This document shows, in pieces, positions 53,512 to 62,863 of a DNA stretch of 64,000 nt. Position 1 is the first letter of the stretch. Every line of letters starts with the position of its first letter. The notes beneath the pieces were generated by a model that was given only the letters and a program-made list of their open reading frames with translations, made no database searches and was not told where the DNA came from. This DNA comes from Microcella alkalica (GTDB taxonomy: Bacteria > Actinomycetota > Actinomycetes > Actinomycetales > Microbacteriaceae), in contig NZ_JABUKC010000002.1 of NCBI RefSeq assembly GCF_014595885.1, positions 496,001 through 560,000 of the forward strand. The letters run 5' to 3'. A program made the translations under genes and the position numbers.

Positions 53512-54435
53512 CTACGCGGGCGGCTCGCTGGCCGACTGCGGCGGCTCGTCGTCGTCGCGCTTGCGCAGGTAGCGCTCGAACTCCTGCGCAATCGCCTCAC
53601 CGCTCGCCTCGGGCGCCTCGACGGCGTCGCGCGCCCGCTCGAGCGAGACGATGTACGACTTCATGTCCTCGTCGTCGTCGGCGAGGGCGTCGATGCCGTC
53701 CTCCCAGGCGCGAGCCTCGTCGAGCAGGTCGCCGCGGGGGATGGTGACGTCGACGAACTCCTCGAGCTTGTCCAGCAGCGCGAGCGTCGCCTTGGGCGAG
53801 GGCGCGTTGTGCACGTAGTGCGGCACGGAGGCCCACAGCGACACGACGGGGATGCCGACCTCCTCCGCGGCGGCGGCGATGACGCTGAGGATGCCGACCG
53901 GGCCTTCGTAGCTCGAGCGCTCGACGCCGAGCTCCTCGCGCACCTGCGCGTTCTCGCTCGAGGCGTGCACGGCGATGGGGCGCGAGTGCGGCACGTCGGC
54001 CAGCAGCGCTCCGAGCAGGATGATGCCCGTGATGTCGGCGGTGAGGGCCTGGTCGATGGTCTCGGTGGCGAAGGTGCGCCAGCCGCGGGAGGGCTCGGTG
54101 CCGAGCAGCAGGTAGATGTTGTCGTGGTTGGTGCCGCTGACGTCGAGGATCCGCTCGGGCGAGGCCTCGCGCGGCAGGCCGTCGTCGTTCGCCGGCCCGT
54201 AGAAGGTCACGCCGGGCCAGCGGAGTCGGCGCCGCCCCTCCTCGTCGAACTCGGCGACGGGCCGATTGAGCTGGAAGTCGTAGTAGTCCTCGGGGTCGAC
54301 GTCGGCGATGGCCACGACGTCGAGCACCTCCTTGAGGGCCTTCACCGCGCCGCTCGCGGCCTCGCCGGCGTCGTTCCAGCCCTCGAAGGCGACGACGAGC
54401 AGCCGCCCGCCGCGGAACAGGTCGCTCTGGGTCAC
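53512..54435 (-). CDS. PAC2 family protein
   Basis: Protein of 307 residues in the PAC2 (proteasome assembly chaperone 2-like) family widespread in actinobacteria. Features: LLVVAFEGWNDAGEAASGAV at the N-terminus, LLLGTEPSRGWRTFATE, and an acidic C-terminal tail (KRDDDEPPQ). In actinobacteria the gene lies near, but is not proven to work with, the proteasome; no proteasome gene is present here. GTG at 54435; divergent from the HAD gene. Confidence 0.85.
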   Translation of the reverse strand: MTQSDLFRGGRLLVVAFEGWNDAGEAASGAVKALKEVLDVVAIADVDPEDYYDFQLNRPVAEFDEEGRRRLRWPGVTFYGPANDDGLPREASPERILDVSGTNHDNIYLLLGTEPSRGWRTFATETIDQALTADITGIILLGALLADVPHSRPIAVHASSENAQVREELGVERSSYEGPVGILSVIAAAAEEVGIPVVSLWASVPHYVHNAPSPKATLALLDKLEEFVDVTIPRGDLLDEARAWEDGIDALADDDEDMKSYIVSLERARDAVEAPEASGEAIAQEFERYLRKRDDDEPPQSASEPPA

Positions 54436-54501
54436 GTCGCTCGCTCTCGTCGCCCGCGCCGGCCGACCTCCGGCGGCGCGCTGACCAGGATAGAACGCAA
54501 C

Positions 54502-54507
54502 TAGACT
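54502..54507 (+). promoter_or_regulatory. -10 hexamer (TAGACT) for the HAD/trmI unit
   Basis: TAGACT 8 nt before the GTG start of the HAD hydrolase gene, near leaderless spacing. Confidence 0.5.
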
Positions 54508-54515
54508 GGCCCGTC

Positions 54516-55217
54516 GTGACCGCACCGATCGATCCCGCGCGCCTGCCCGCGGCGGTGCTGTGGGACATGGATGGCACGATCGTCGACACCGAGCCGTACT
54601 GGATGCGCGCCGAGACCGAGCTCATCGAGAGCTTCGGCGGCTCCTGGAGCGCCGATGACGGCCTCCAGCTCGTCGGCTCCGGCCTGCTCGACGCCGCCGC
54701 CATCATCCGCGAGGCGGGGGTCGATCTGCCGCTGCCGGAGATCGTCGACCGCCTCACCGACCGCGTGATGGCGCTCATCGCGCAGGAGGTGCCGTGGCGT
54801 CCGGGCGCACGCGAGCTGCTCGGCGAGCTGCGCGCGGCCGGTGTGCGCACCGCGCTCGTCACGATGTCGCTGCGCCGCATGGCGCTCACGGTCGCCGACG
54901 CGCTCGGCAGCGACGCCTTCGACCTCGTGGTCGCGGGCGACGACGTCACGCGACCCAAGCCGCACCCGGAGCCCTACCTGACAGCCGCCGAGCGGCTCGG
55001 GGTGAGCATCCGCGACTGCATCGCGATCGAAGACAGTGAGTTCGGTCTCGTCTCGGCCGTCGCCTCGGGCGCCGCCACGATTGGCGTGCCCTGCCACGTG
55101 ACGCTGCACGCGGCGCCCACCCACGAGTTGTGGCCGAGCCTCGCCGGCCGCACCCTCGACGACCTCGCGGCGGCGCTCGAGCGTCACCACCACCGCGCGA
55201 CAGGAGCCCCCGCATGA
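54516..55217 (+). CDS. HAD family phosphatase
   Basis: Beta-phosphoglucomutase-like HAD hydrolase of 233 residues. Motif I is VLWDMDGTIVDTEPYW, the helical cap follows, motif II is LVTMSLRRM (Thr in place of the more usual Ser is seen here as VTMS), motif III the Lys in TRPKPHPEPYL, and motif IV AIEDSEFGLVSAVASG. Substrate unknown. Its stop overlaps the trmI start as ATGA, and GTG is the start. Confidence 0.87.
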   Translation: MTAPIDPARLPAAVLWDMDGTIVDTEPYWMRAETELIESFGGSWSADDGLQLVGSGLLDAAAIIREAGVDLPLPEIVDRLTDRVMALIAQEVPWRPGARELLGELRAAGVRTALVTMSLRRMALTVADALGSDAFDLVVAGDDVTRPKPHPEPYLTAAERLGVSIRDCIAIEDSEFGLVSAVASGAATIGVPCHVTLHAAPTHELWPSLAGRTLDDLAAALERHHHRATGAPA

Positions 55218-56215
55218 CTCTCCGCCGCCAGTCCGGCCCGTTCGTCGAGGGCGACCAGGTGCAGCTGACCGACACGAAGGGCCGGCTCAACACCGTGACC
55301 CTCGAGCGCGGCAAGGCGTTCCACAGCCACCGCGGCGTGCTGCCGCACGAGTCGCTCATCGGGCTGCCCGACGGCAGCGTCGTCGAGAACTCCAACGGCG
55401 TGCCGTACCTGGCGCTGCGCCCGCTGCTGACCGACTTCGTCATGTCGATGCCGCGCGGCGCGGCGATCGTCTACCCGAAGGATGCCGGGCAGATCGTCGC
55501 GATGGGCGACGTCTTCCCGGGCGCGACGGTCGTCGAGGCAGGCGTCGGCTCGGGAGCCCTCTCGCTGTCGCTGCTGCGCGCGATCGGGCCCACCGGGCGC
55601 CTGCTGAGCTTCGAGCGCCGCGAGGAGTTCGCCGACATCGCCCGCGGCAACGCCGCCGCCTTCCTGGGCGAGGCGCCGGCGAACTGGACGATCACGCTGG
55701 GCGATCTGCAGGATGCCCTGCCGCAGACCGTCGAACCGGGCACGGTCGACCGCGTCGTGCTCGACATGCTCGCCCCCTGGGAGTGCCTCGAGGCGGTCGG
55801 CGACGCGCTGACGCCCGGGGGAGTGCTCGTGGTCTACGTCGCCACCGCCACCCAGCTGAGCCGGGTCGCCGAGGCGATTCGCGCGCAGGAGCGCTTCACC
55901 GAGCCGCTGTCGAGCGAGACGATGGTGCGCGGCTGGAACGTCGACGGCCTCTCGGTGCGCCCCGACCACCGCATGGTCGCGCACACGGGCTTCCTGCTCA
56001 CCGCCCGCCGCCTCGCGGACGGCACCGCGCGCTTCGTGAAGGCCAAGCGCGGGCAGAAGACCGAGCACGGTGACGAGGACGTCGAGCTGTGGACCCCGGG
56101 CGCGCTCGGCGACCGGCAGGCGAGCGCCAAGCGGCTGCGCAAGGCCGTCCGCGAGGCGCAGTCGCTCGCCGAGCGCTCGGCCAAGCGGCTCGGCGACGCC
56201 CCGGTAGAGTTCTGA
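55214..56215 (+). CDS. trmI: tRNA (adenine-N1)-methyltransferase
   Basis: SAM-dependent methylation of A58 in the tRNA T loop. The 333-residue product has an N-terminal beta domain (GDQVQLTDTKGRLNTVTL) and the Rossmann part with motif I VVEAGVGSGALSLSLL, motif VI-like VDRVVLDMLAPWE and the GFLLTARRL strand. Mycobacterial TrmI lies beside the proteasome operon; here the next genes are the FKBP lipoprotein and pafBC instead. Confidence 0.94.
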   Translation: MTLRRQSGPFVEGDQVQLTDTKGRLNTVTLERGKAFHSHRGVLPHESLIGLPDGSVVENSNGVPYLALRPLLTDFVMSMPRGAAIVYPKDAGQIVAMGDVFPGATVVEAGVGSGALSLSLLRAIGPTGRLLSFERREEFADIARGNAAAFLGEAPANWTITLGDLQDALPQTVEPGTVDRVVLDMLAPWECLEAVGDALTPGGVLVVYVATATQLSRVAEAIRAQERFTEPLSSETMVRGWNVDGLSVRPDHRMVAHTGFLLTARRLADGTARFVKAKRGQKTEHGDEDVELWTPGALGDRQASAKRLRKAVREAQSLAERSAKRLGDAPVEF

Positions 56216-56247
56216 CCGAACGCCCCACCACGACTCGAAGAGGTTCT

Positions 56248-57216
56248 GTGCGCACGTCCGCTCCCGCCATCGTGATGACCGCCGTCGTGCTCGGCACGCT
56301 CACCGCCTGCGCGCCCGCCGCCGACGAGGCGTGCTCTCCTGTCGTGCCGACGGGCGACCAGCCGAGCTTCGTCGAGGCGAGCGGCGAGCTGCTGAGCGAG
56401 CCGCGCGTCGACTTCCCGACGCCGCTGCTGAGCGACTCGCCGGAGCGCGCCGTGCTGCTCGCCGGCGAGGGTGACACGATCGGCGCCGGCCAGACCGTCG
56501 ACCTGCAGGTCAGCCTGTTCGACGGCGAGTCGGGCGAGCTCATCACGGCCTCCTCCTACGACGAGGAGAGCGAGCCGCTGCGCCGCACCGCCGGCGCGGA
56601 AGGCGACATCATCGCCGAGGCCGCGCAGTGCGCCGAGGTCGGCTCGCGCGTCGCGGTGACGGCCACCATCGCCGACGTCTTCGGCCCCGGCCAGATCGAC
56701 CCGTCGACGGGTCTGGAGGACGCCAGCCCCGTCGTGCTCGTCATCGACTTCCAGGAGGCCTACCTGGGGAAGGCGGACGGCGCCCCGCAGCTCGGTGCCT
56801 CGGGCGTGCCCGCGGTCGTCACGACTCCGGAGGGCGTGCCGGGCATCACGATCCCGGACGAGCAGCCCTCGGGCGAGCTCATCGATCACGTGCTCGTGCT
56901 CGGCGACGGCGAGGCGCTGGAGGCCGGCGACCGCGCCGTGCTGCACTACACAGGCCTGGTGTGGGAGACCGAGGAGGTCTTCGACTCCAGCTGGGAGCGC
57001 GGCACCGCGGCGACCTTCCCGATCGTGAGCTTCGAGGAGGACCCGGCGGGCATCGTCCCCGGCCTCGCGCAGGCGCTCGAGGGCAAGACGGTCGGCTCGC
57101 AGGTCGTCGTCGTGATCCCGCCCGAGCTCGGCTACCCGGAGGGTCAGGCCCCGGCCACGATCCCGGCCGGCTCGACCATGGTGTTCGTCGTCGACATCCT
57201 CGGCATCGAGGAGTAG
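56248..57216 (+). CDS. FKBP-type peptidyl-prolyl isomerase lipoprotein
   Basis: Extracytoplasmic proline isomerase of 322 residues. The signal peptide ends in lipobox LTAC with lipidated C21. The N-terminal half may be a degenerate FKBP domain; the C-terminal half (from about 205) is a clear FKBP domain with VLHYTGLVWETEEVFDSSW, VPGLAQALEGKTVGSQ, VVVIPPELGYPEGQ and TMVFVVDILGI. GTG start. pafB starts 6 nt after its stop. Confidence 0.9.
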   Translation: MRTSAPAIVMTAVVLGTLTACAPAADEACSPVVPTGDQPSFVEASGELLSEPRVDFPTPLLSDSPERAVLLAGEGDTIGAGQTVDLQVSLFDGESGELITASSYDEESEPLRRTAGAEGDIIAEAAQCAEVGSRVAVTATIADVFGPGQIDPSTGLEDASPVVLVIDFQEAYLGKADGAPQLGASGVPAVVTTPEGVPGITIPDEQPSGELIDHVLVLGDGEALEAGDRAVLHYTGLVWETEEVFDSSWERGTAATFPIVSFEEDPAGIVPGLAQALEGKTVGSQVVVVIPPELGYPEGQAPATIPAGSTMVFVVDILGIEE

Positions 57217-57222
57217 CCGCTC

Positions 57223-58245
57223 GTGGCCGCGCGTCGCAGCGCCCGGGCCGACGCCGCGTCGGCCCGCCGCCGCGTGCCGCCAGAGCAGCGCCAGTTCAAC
57301 CTCATCCTCGCCCTCATGGCGACCGACCAGGGGCTGACGAAGCACGACATCCTCTCGACGGTCGCCGGCTACTCCGAGCGCTTCGAGCAGGCCGACGACA
57401 AGGAGCGCACGGCGCTCGAGCGCCAGTTCGAGCGTGACAAGGAGGATGTCCGCGAGCTCGGCGTGCCGCTGGAGACCGTCGACCAGCCGGGCGCCGAGGG
57501 CGACACGCGCCTGCAGCGCTACCGCATCCCGAAGTCGCAGTACCGCCTGCCCGACGACGTCGAGTTCTCGGCGGAGGAGGTGGCGCTGCTGAGCCTCGCG
57601 GGCCAGGTCTGGCGCGAGGGCTCGCTCACCGAGCGATCGCGGCGAGCGCTGACGAAGCTCAGAGCCTTCGGCCACGCCGTCGAGAGCAGCGTCATCGGCT
57701 TCGCGCCGTCGATCCGCACGCGTGAGGCGGCCCACGACCCGCTCGCCGACGCGATCGATCGTCGCCGCCAGGTGAGCTTTCCGTACCTGAAGCCGGGCCT
57801 CGCCGAGCCCGAGCTGCGGCGTGTCTCGCCCCTCGCGCTGGTCAATCACGAGGGGCGCTGGCATCTGCACGCCCACGACGAGGCGGCGGATGCCCCGCGC
57901 ACCTTCCTGCTGCGCCGCATCGTCGGCACCGTGCGCGCGGAGGATGCCCCGGCGCGCGCCCCGCGCCCGGACGAGGCCGCGCTCGCCCAGGCCGAGCTGC
58001 AGCAGCTCTTCGAGCGCACGACGGCGACGGTCGTCGCGCGCCCGGGCAGCGAGGCCGACGTGGTGCTGCGCAATCGCGCCGGCACCGTCGTCGAGGGGGA
58101 GGCGCTCATCGTGCGCACGACCGACCTCGCGGTGCTCGCCGATGAGCTCGCGGCGTTCGGCGCCGACGTGCGCGTCGAGGGGCCGGAGTCGGTGCGCAAG
58201 GCCGTGCTCGCCCGCTGGCGCGAGGTGGTGCGCGCGCATGGCTGA
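57223..58245 (+). CDS. pafB: PafB-type WYL transcriptional regulator
   Basis: WYL-domain protein of 340 residues: an N-terminal winged helix (QRQFNLILALMATDQGLTKHDI), then a WYL sensor domain around VSFPYLKPG and a C-terminal WCX domain. With PafC it forms a DNA-damage-responsive activator in mycobacteria. The name comes from its place beside pafA, but no pafA or proteasome gene is present. Its stop overlaps pafC by 8 nt. GTG start. Confidence 0.92.
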   Translation: MAARRSARADAASARRRVPPEQRQFNLILALMATDQGLTKHDILSTVAGYSERFEQADDKERTALERQFERDKEDVRELGVPLETVDQPGAEGDTRLQRYRIPKSQYRLPDDVEFSAEEVALLSLAGQVWREGSLTERSRRALTKLRAFGHAVESSVIGFAPSIRTREAAHDPLADAIDRRRQVSFPYLKPGLAEPELRRVSPLALVNHEGRWHLHAHDEAADAPRTFLLRRIVGTVRAEDAPARAPRPDEAALAQAELQQLFERTTATVVARPGSEADVVLRNRAGTVVEGEALIVRTTDLAVLADELAAFGADVRVEGPESVRKAVLARWREVVRAHG

Positions 58246-59218
58246 TCGCACGCCCCCGGTGAAGTCGGGTGACAAGCTCGCCCTCCTGCTCGGCCTCGTG
58301 CCGTACCTCATCGACGAGGTGCGCGTGAGCGTGACGCAGGCGGCCGCGCAGTTCGAGACGACGCCGGATCAGATGCGCGCGCTCGTCGGCTACCTCATCG
58401 GCACGGGCGAGCCCGGGCCCGACGGCCTGTACCTGCCGCAGGGGCTGTTCGACATCGACTGGGACGACTTCGAGCAGCGCGACATCATCCGGTTCCGCCA
58501 GGCGCCGCTCGACGAGCGTCCGCGCCTCTCGGCACGCGAGGCCGCCGCGCTGCTCGCCGGCCTGCAGGCGCTCGCGGCTCTGCCGGGCTTCGCCGAGCGC
58601 GACGACCTGGAGCGCCTCATGGGCAAGCTCGCGCGCGGCGCCTCGGGCGAGGTCGCCCCGGTGGCGGTGCAGACGCGCACGGCCGACGCCCTGCGCGAGA
58701 CGGTCGCCGCGGCGGTCGCGGCCGGGCAGCGGCTGCGGCTCGACTACGTGACGACGCGCGGCGAGCGCGACGAGCGCGAGGTCGATCCGATCCGCCTGGA
58801 GTCGGTCGACGACGTCTGGTACCTGCGCGCCTGGTGCCTGAGTCGCGAGGCCGAGCGCACCTTCCGCCTGGACCGCATGGCGAGCGCGGTCCCGATCGGC
58901 GACGCCGAGCCGCACGAGCCCTCGACGGCCGACGCGGGCGAGCTGTTCCGCAGCGACGCCGACGACCTGCTCGTGACGGTCGAGCTGCCGGCCGCCTCGC
59001 TGCCGCTCATCGCCGACTACCTCGGGCCGGAGGACGCCGTCGAGTACGCCGGCGACCGCGCGATCGCGCGCATCCCGCTGGCCCATCGCGGTCTCGTCGG
59101 TCGTCTGGCGGCCCGCCTCGCCGGCGTGGGCGCGATCACCGAACCGGCGGATGCTCGTGCCGCGGCCGCGCAGTGGGCCCGCGAGGCTCTCGCCGCCTCC
59201 GGCGAGCCGCTCGACTGA
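58238..59218 (+). CDS. pafC: PafC-type WYL transcriptional regulator
   Basis: Paralogous partner of PafB, 326 residues. HTH-like N-terminus (LLLGLVPYLIDEVRVSV), WYL domain near LRLDYVTTRGERDERE and SVDDVWYLRAWCLSR, and a C-terminal WCX domain. Overlap with pafB by 8 nt implies coupled synthesis of the heterodimer. Followed by the Tat genes after 112 nt. Confidence 0.92.
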   Translation: MADRTPPVKSGDKLALLLGLVPYLIDEVRVSVTQAAAQFETTPDQMRALVGYLIGTGEPGPDGLYLPQGLFDIDWDDFEQRDIIRFRQAPLDERPRLSAREAAALLAGLQALAALPGFAERDDLERLMGKLARGASGEVAPVAVQTRTADALRETVAAAVAAGQRLRLDYVTTRGERDEREVDPIRLESVDDVWYLRAWCLSREAERTFRLDRMASAVPIGDAEPHEPSTADAGELFRSDADDLLVTVELPAASLPLIADYLGPEDAVEYAGDRAIARIPLAHRGLVGRLAARLAGVGAITEPADARAAAAQWAREALAASGEPLD

Positions 59219-59288
59219 GGTCGCACGAGGCCCGCGGCGACTCGGCCACCGCATACCGCTCGTTCGGCTCGCGCTCGCTCACGACGGG

Positions 59289-59294
59289 TAGACT
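59289..59294 (+). promoter_or_regulatory. Probable -10 hexamer (TAGACT) for tatA
   Basis: TAGACT 36 nt before the tatA ATG in the 112-nt pafC/tatA gap. Confidence 0.45.
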
Positions 59295-59330
59295 GCAAGC
59301 ACTTCGCCCCTTTCTCGTGAGGACGACCCC

Positions 59331-59546
59331 ATGTTCGGCAACGCATTCACCGGCTGGCACGCTGTCATCCTGCTCGTCGTCATCCTGCTCCTGTTCGGGG
59401 CGCCGAAGCTTCCCGCGCTGGCGCGAAGCCTCGGGCAGTCGATGAAGATCTTCAAGAGCGAGGTGAAGAACCCCGACGCTCCCGCTGACCCGGCCGCGCC
59501 GGCCGCGACGACCGCGGAGGGGACCGACACCACGCCCAAGCCCTAG
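59331..59546 (+). CDS. tatA: Sec-independent translocase subunit TatA
   Basis: Small membrane protein of 71 residues forming the translocation pore of the twin-arginine pathway for folded proteins. N-terminal membrane helix [20 protein letters not shown], then the FG hinge in LFGAPKLP and an amphipathic helix, followed by a Pro/Ala/Asp tail. No TatB gene was seen. tatC begins 3 nt after its stop. Confidence 0.95.
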   Translation: MFGNAFTGWHAVILLVVILLLFGAPKLPALARSLGQSMKIFKSEVKNPDAPADPAAPAATTAEGTDTTPKP

Positions 59547-59549
59547 GCC

Positions 59550-60359
59550 GTGGCAATCCGCACCGCCCGTCCTCGCAACTCCGAGGGTCGGATGTCGCTC
59601 GGCGAGCACCTCGTCGAGCTCCGCAAGCGCCTGACCATCATCGGCGTCGCGATCCTCGCCGCCGCCGTCGGCGGATGGTTCCTCGCCGATCCCGTCTGGG
59701 CGGCGCTCAGCGAGCCGCTCCGCGTGGTGGCGGAAGCGCAGGGGCGCGATGCGACGATCAACTACACGGCGGTCACCGAGGCCTTCGACACGAAGCTCGT
59801 CATCGCGCTGGTGCTCGGCGTCGTCATCGCCTCGCCCATCTGGCTCTACCAGCTGTGGGCCTTCATCGTGCCAGCGCTGCATCGCCGCGAGAAGCAGTAC
59901 GCGATCGGGTTCCTCGCCGCGGCCCTGCCGCTCTTCCTGGCCGGCTGCGCCGCCGGCTGGTTCGTGCTGCCGCACATCGTGGAGCTGCTCACGGGCTTCG
60001 CCGCGGAGGGCACGGCGACGCTGCTGACGGCGAAGTTCTACCTCGACTTCTCGCTCAAGCTCATCCTCGCGATCGGCATCGGCTTCGTGCTGCCGGTCGT
60101 GCTCGTGATGCTGAACTTCGCGCGGGTCATCACGGGCGCGAGCATCCTCAAGGCCTGGCGCTGGGCGATCCTGACGATCACGGTCTTCACGGCCTTCGCG
60201 ACGCCGGCCGCCGACATCATGTCGATGTTCCTGCTCGCGATCCCCATGGTCGGGCTGTACTACCTCGCCGCGGGCATCTCGGTCATCAACGACAAGCGCG
60301 TCGCCAAGCGCGAGGCCGCCCTCGCCGCCGAGTACGGCATCGACGCGGCGCCCGCATGA
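59550..60359 (+). CDS. tatC: Sec-independent translocase subunit TatC
   Basis: Multi-spanning receptor that binds twin-arginine signal peptides. The 269-residue product has MSLGEHLVELRKRL with the conserved HLxELRxR, the SPIWLYQLWAFIVPAL loop, and PAADIMSMFLLAIPM. The start is GTG; an internal ATG 14 codons later (MSLGEH) is the alternative. helY begins 31 nt downstream. Confidence 0.95.
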   Translation: MAIRTARPRNSEGRMSLGEHLVELRKRLTIIGVAILAAAVGGWFLADPVWAALSEPLRVVAEAQGRDATINYTAVTEAFDTKLVIALVLGVVIASPIWLYQLWAFIVPALHRREKQYAIGFLAAALPLFLAGCAAGWFVLPHIVELLTGFAAEGTATLLTAKFYLDFSLKLILAIGIGFVLPVVLVMLNFARVITGASILKAWRWAILTITVFTAFATPAADIMSMFLLAIPMVGLYYLAAGISVINDKRVAKREAALAAEYGIDAAPA

Positions 60360-60390
60360 CCCGCGCGATCCGCACCGCCGACGTGGTCGC

Positions 60391-62826
60391 ATGACCTCGG
60401 CGGCCGAGCCGAGCCCCGCCGAGCGCTTCGCCGCCGCGCGGGCCCTGCGCGAGCATCCCCGTCTGCGGGCGTTCCGCGACCATCTGACCTTCGACCTCGA
60501 CCCCTTCCAGCAGGCCGCGTGCGCCGTGCTCGAGGAGGGGCGCAGCGTGCTCGTCGCCGCGCCGACCGGGGCCGGCAAGACGATCGTGGCCGAGTTCGCC
60601 GTCTTCCTGGCGATGTTCGACCCCCGGGCGAAGATCTTCTACACCGCGCCGATGAAGGCGCTCAGCAACCAGAAGTACAACGAGCTCGTCGCCCAGTACG
60701 GGCCGAGCGAGGTCGGGCTGCTCACGGGCGACACCAACATCAACGCGACCGCGCGCATCGTCGTCATGACGACCGAGGTGCTGCGCAACATGCTCTACGC
60801 CGACTCGGCGCTGCTCACCGACCTGCAGTACGTCGTCATGGACGAGGTGCACTACCTCGCCGACCGCTTCCGCGGTGCGGTGTGGGAGGAGGTGATCATC
60901 CACCTGCCGCTGCCGGTGCGCCTGGTCTCGCTCAGCGCGACCGTGTCGAACGCCGAGGAGTTCGGCGACTGGCTGCAGGCCGTGCGCGGCGACACCGACG
61001 TGATCGTCAGCGAGACCCGACCGGTGCCGCTCGAGCAGCACGTGCTCGTGCGCTCGAAGCTCGTCGACCTCTTCGACTCCAGCGGGCAAGCTGCGACGAA
61101 CCGCGTCAACCCCGAGCTCGTGCAGCTCGCGCGCGCGGGCGGGCACACGCCGCACCGCGGCCGCCAGCACCACCCTCGACGGTGGGAGAAGCGCCCCGGC
61201 GGCGACGGCCGCCTGGAGCGCGCCGAGGTGGCGATGCTGCTCGCGCAGCGCAACCTGCTGCCGGCGATCTTCTTCATCTTCTCCCGCGCCGGCTGCGACG
61301 GCGCGGTGCGCCAGCTGCTGCGCTCGGGCATCAAGCTCACCGAGTCGTGGGAGCGCGAGGAGATCCGCCAGATCGTCGAGGAGCGCTGCCGCACGCTGCG
61401 CGACGACGACCTCGCCGTGCTCGGCTACTGGGAGTGGCTCGACGGCCTCCAGCGCGGCGTCGCCGCGCACCACGCGGGGCTACTGCCGGCGTTCAAGGAA
61501 GTCGTCGAGGAGCTCTTCCAGCGGAAGCTGCTCAAGGTCGTCTTCGCGACCGAGACGCTCGCCCTCGGCATCAACATGCCCGCGCGCACGGTCGTGCTCG
61601 AGAAGCTGGAGAAGTTCAACGGCGAGGCGCGCGTGCCGATCACGCCGGGGGAGTACACGCAGCTCACCGGCCGCGCCGGTCGCCGCGGCATCGACGTCGA
61701 GGGCCACGCCGTCATCCAGTGGACGGGCGGGCTCGATCCGCAGGCCGTTGCGAGCCTCGCCTCGCGCCGCACGTACCCGCTGAACTCGAGCTTCCGGCCG
61801 ACGTACAACATGGCCGTCAACCTCATCGAGCAGTTCGGGCGCCAGCGCACGCGCGAGATCCTGGAGAGTTCGTTCGCGCAGTTCCAGGCCGACCGCGCCG
61901 TCGTCGACCTCGCCCGCACCGTGCGCAAGCAGCAGGAGTCGCTCGAGGGCTACGCGCGCAGCATGCAGTGCCACCTCGGTGACTTCACCGAGTACTCGGC
62001 GCTGCGCCGCGAGCTCAGCGACCTCGAGCGAGAGCGCGCCCGGGTGGGCGAGCAGGGCGGCCGCGCTGAGCGCGACCGGCGCCAGCGGCAGATCGAGGGC
62101 GTGCGACGCCGCATGCGCAAGCACCCCTGTCACGGCTGCGCCGACCGCGAGGCGCACGCCCGCTGGGCCGAGCGCTGGTGGCGCCTCAAGCGCGAGAGCG
62201 ACAAGGTGAGCCGGCAGATCCGCGGCCGCACGGGCGCCGTCGCGCAGGTCTTCGACCGCGTCACCGAGGTGCTCGGCGAGCTCGGCTACCTCGAGAAGGA
62301 CGAGCACGGTCGCACGGGCCTCACCGCCGACGGCCGCGCGCTGCGGCGCATCTACGGCGAGCGCGACCTGCTCGTGGCCGAGAGCCTGCGCCGCGGCTAC
62401 TGGAACGACCTCGACGCCCCCGCCCTCGCCGCGATGGCGTGCGCGATCGTGTTCGAGGCCCGGCGCGACGACGGGCAGGCCCCCGAGTACGCCCTGCCGC
62501 GCGGCCCGTTCCGCATCGCGCTCGAGCGCACCCAGCTGCTGTGGGCCGAGCTCGACGACCTGGAGCGCGAGCACCGCCTGCCCGGCTCCGACCCGCTCGC
62601 GACGACGCTCGCGCTGCCCATGCACCAGTGGGCGAGCGGCAAGAGCCTCGAGGTCGTGCTGCGCGAGTCCGGCCTCGCCGCGGGCGACTTCGTGCGCTGG
62701 TGCAAGCAGACCATCGACCTGCTCGACCAGGTCTCGCTCGTCGCCGACGGGCCGGTCGGGCGCACCGCGCGCACGGCCCTCGACGCGGTGCGGCGCGGCA
62801 TCGTCGCCTACAGCTCGGTGGCGTGA
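60391..62826 (+). CDS. helY: Ski2-like DExH-box RNA/DNA helicase HelY
   Basis: Large SF2 helicase of 811 residues in the Ski2/Mtr4 group. Motif I is AAPTGAGKT, motif II MDEVHYL, and motif VI QLTGRAGRRGIDVEG. The C-terminal half carries a coiled region and three cysteines, C527, C580 and C583 (CHGC), which might hold a metal. The tat-helY order is conserved across actinobacteria. ATG start, 31 nt after tatC. Confidence 0.93.
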   Translation: MTSAAEPSPAERFAAARALREHPRLRAFRDHLTFDLDPFQQAACAVLEEGRSVLVAAPTGAGKTIVAEFAVFLAMFDPRAKIFYTAPMKALSNQKYNELVAQYGPSEVGLLTGDTNINATARIVVMTTEVLRNMLYADSALLTDLQYVVMDEVHYLADRFRGAVWEEVIIHLPLPVRLVSLSATVSNAEEFGDWLQAVRGDTDVIVSETRPVPLEQHVLVRSKLVDLFDSSGQAATNRVNPELVQLARAGGHTPHRGRQHHPRRWEKRPGGDGRLERAEVAMLLAQRNLLPAIFFIFSRAGCDGAVRQLLRSGIKLTESWEREEIRQIVEERCRTLRDDDLAVLGYWEWLDGLQRGVAAHHAGLLPAFKEVVEELFQRKLLKVVFATETLALGINMPARTVVLEKLEKFNGEARVPITPGEYTQLTGRAGRRGIDVEGHAVIQWTGGLDPQAVASLASRRTYPLNSSFRPTYNMAVNLIEQFGRQRTREILESSFAQFQADRAVVDLARTVRKQQESLEGYARSMQCHLGDFTEYSALRRELSDLERERARVGEQGGRAERDRRQRQIEGVRRRMRKHPCHGCADREAHARWAERWWRLKRESDKVSRQIRGRTGAVAQVFDRVTEVLGELGYLEKDEHGRTGLTADGRALRRIYGERDLLVAESLRRGYWNDLDAPALAAMACAIVFEARRDDGQAPEYALPRGPFRIALERTQLLWAELDDLEREHRLPGSDPLATTLALPMHQWASGKSLEVVLRESGLAAGDFVRWCKQTIDLLDQVSLVADGPVGRTARTALDAVRRGIVAYSSVA

Positions 62827-62848
62827 GCATCCGCCCGTTCGCGCTCTC

Positions 62849-62854
62849 TAGGAT
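62849..62854 (+). promoter_or_regulatory. -10 hexamer (TAGGAT) for lnt
   Basis: TAGGAT 6 nt before a GTG at 62861 and 9 nt before the in-frame ATG at 62864, leaderless spacing. Confidence 0.4.
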
Positions 62855-62863
62855 CGAACCGTG

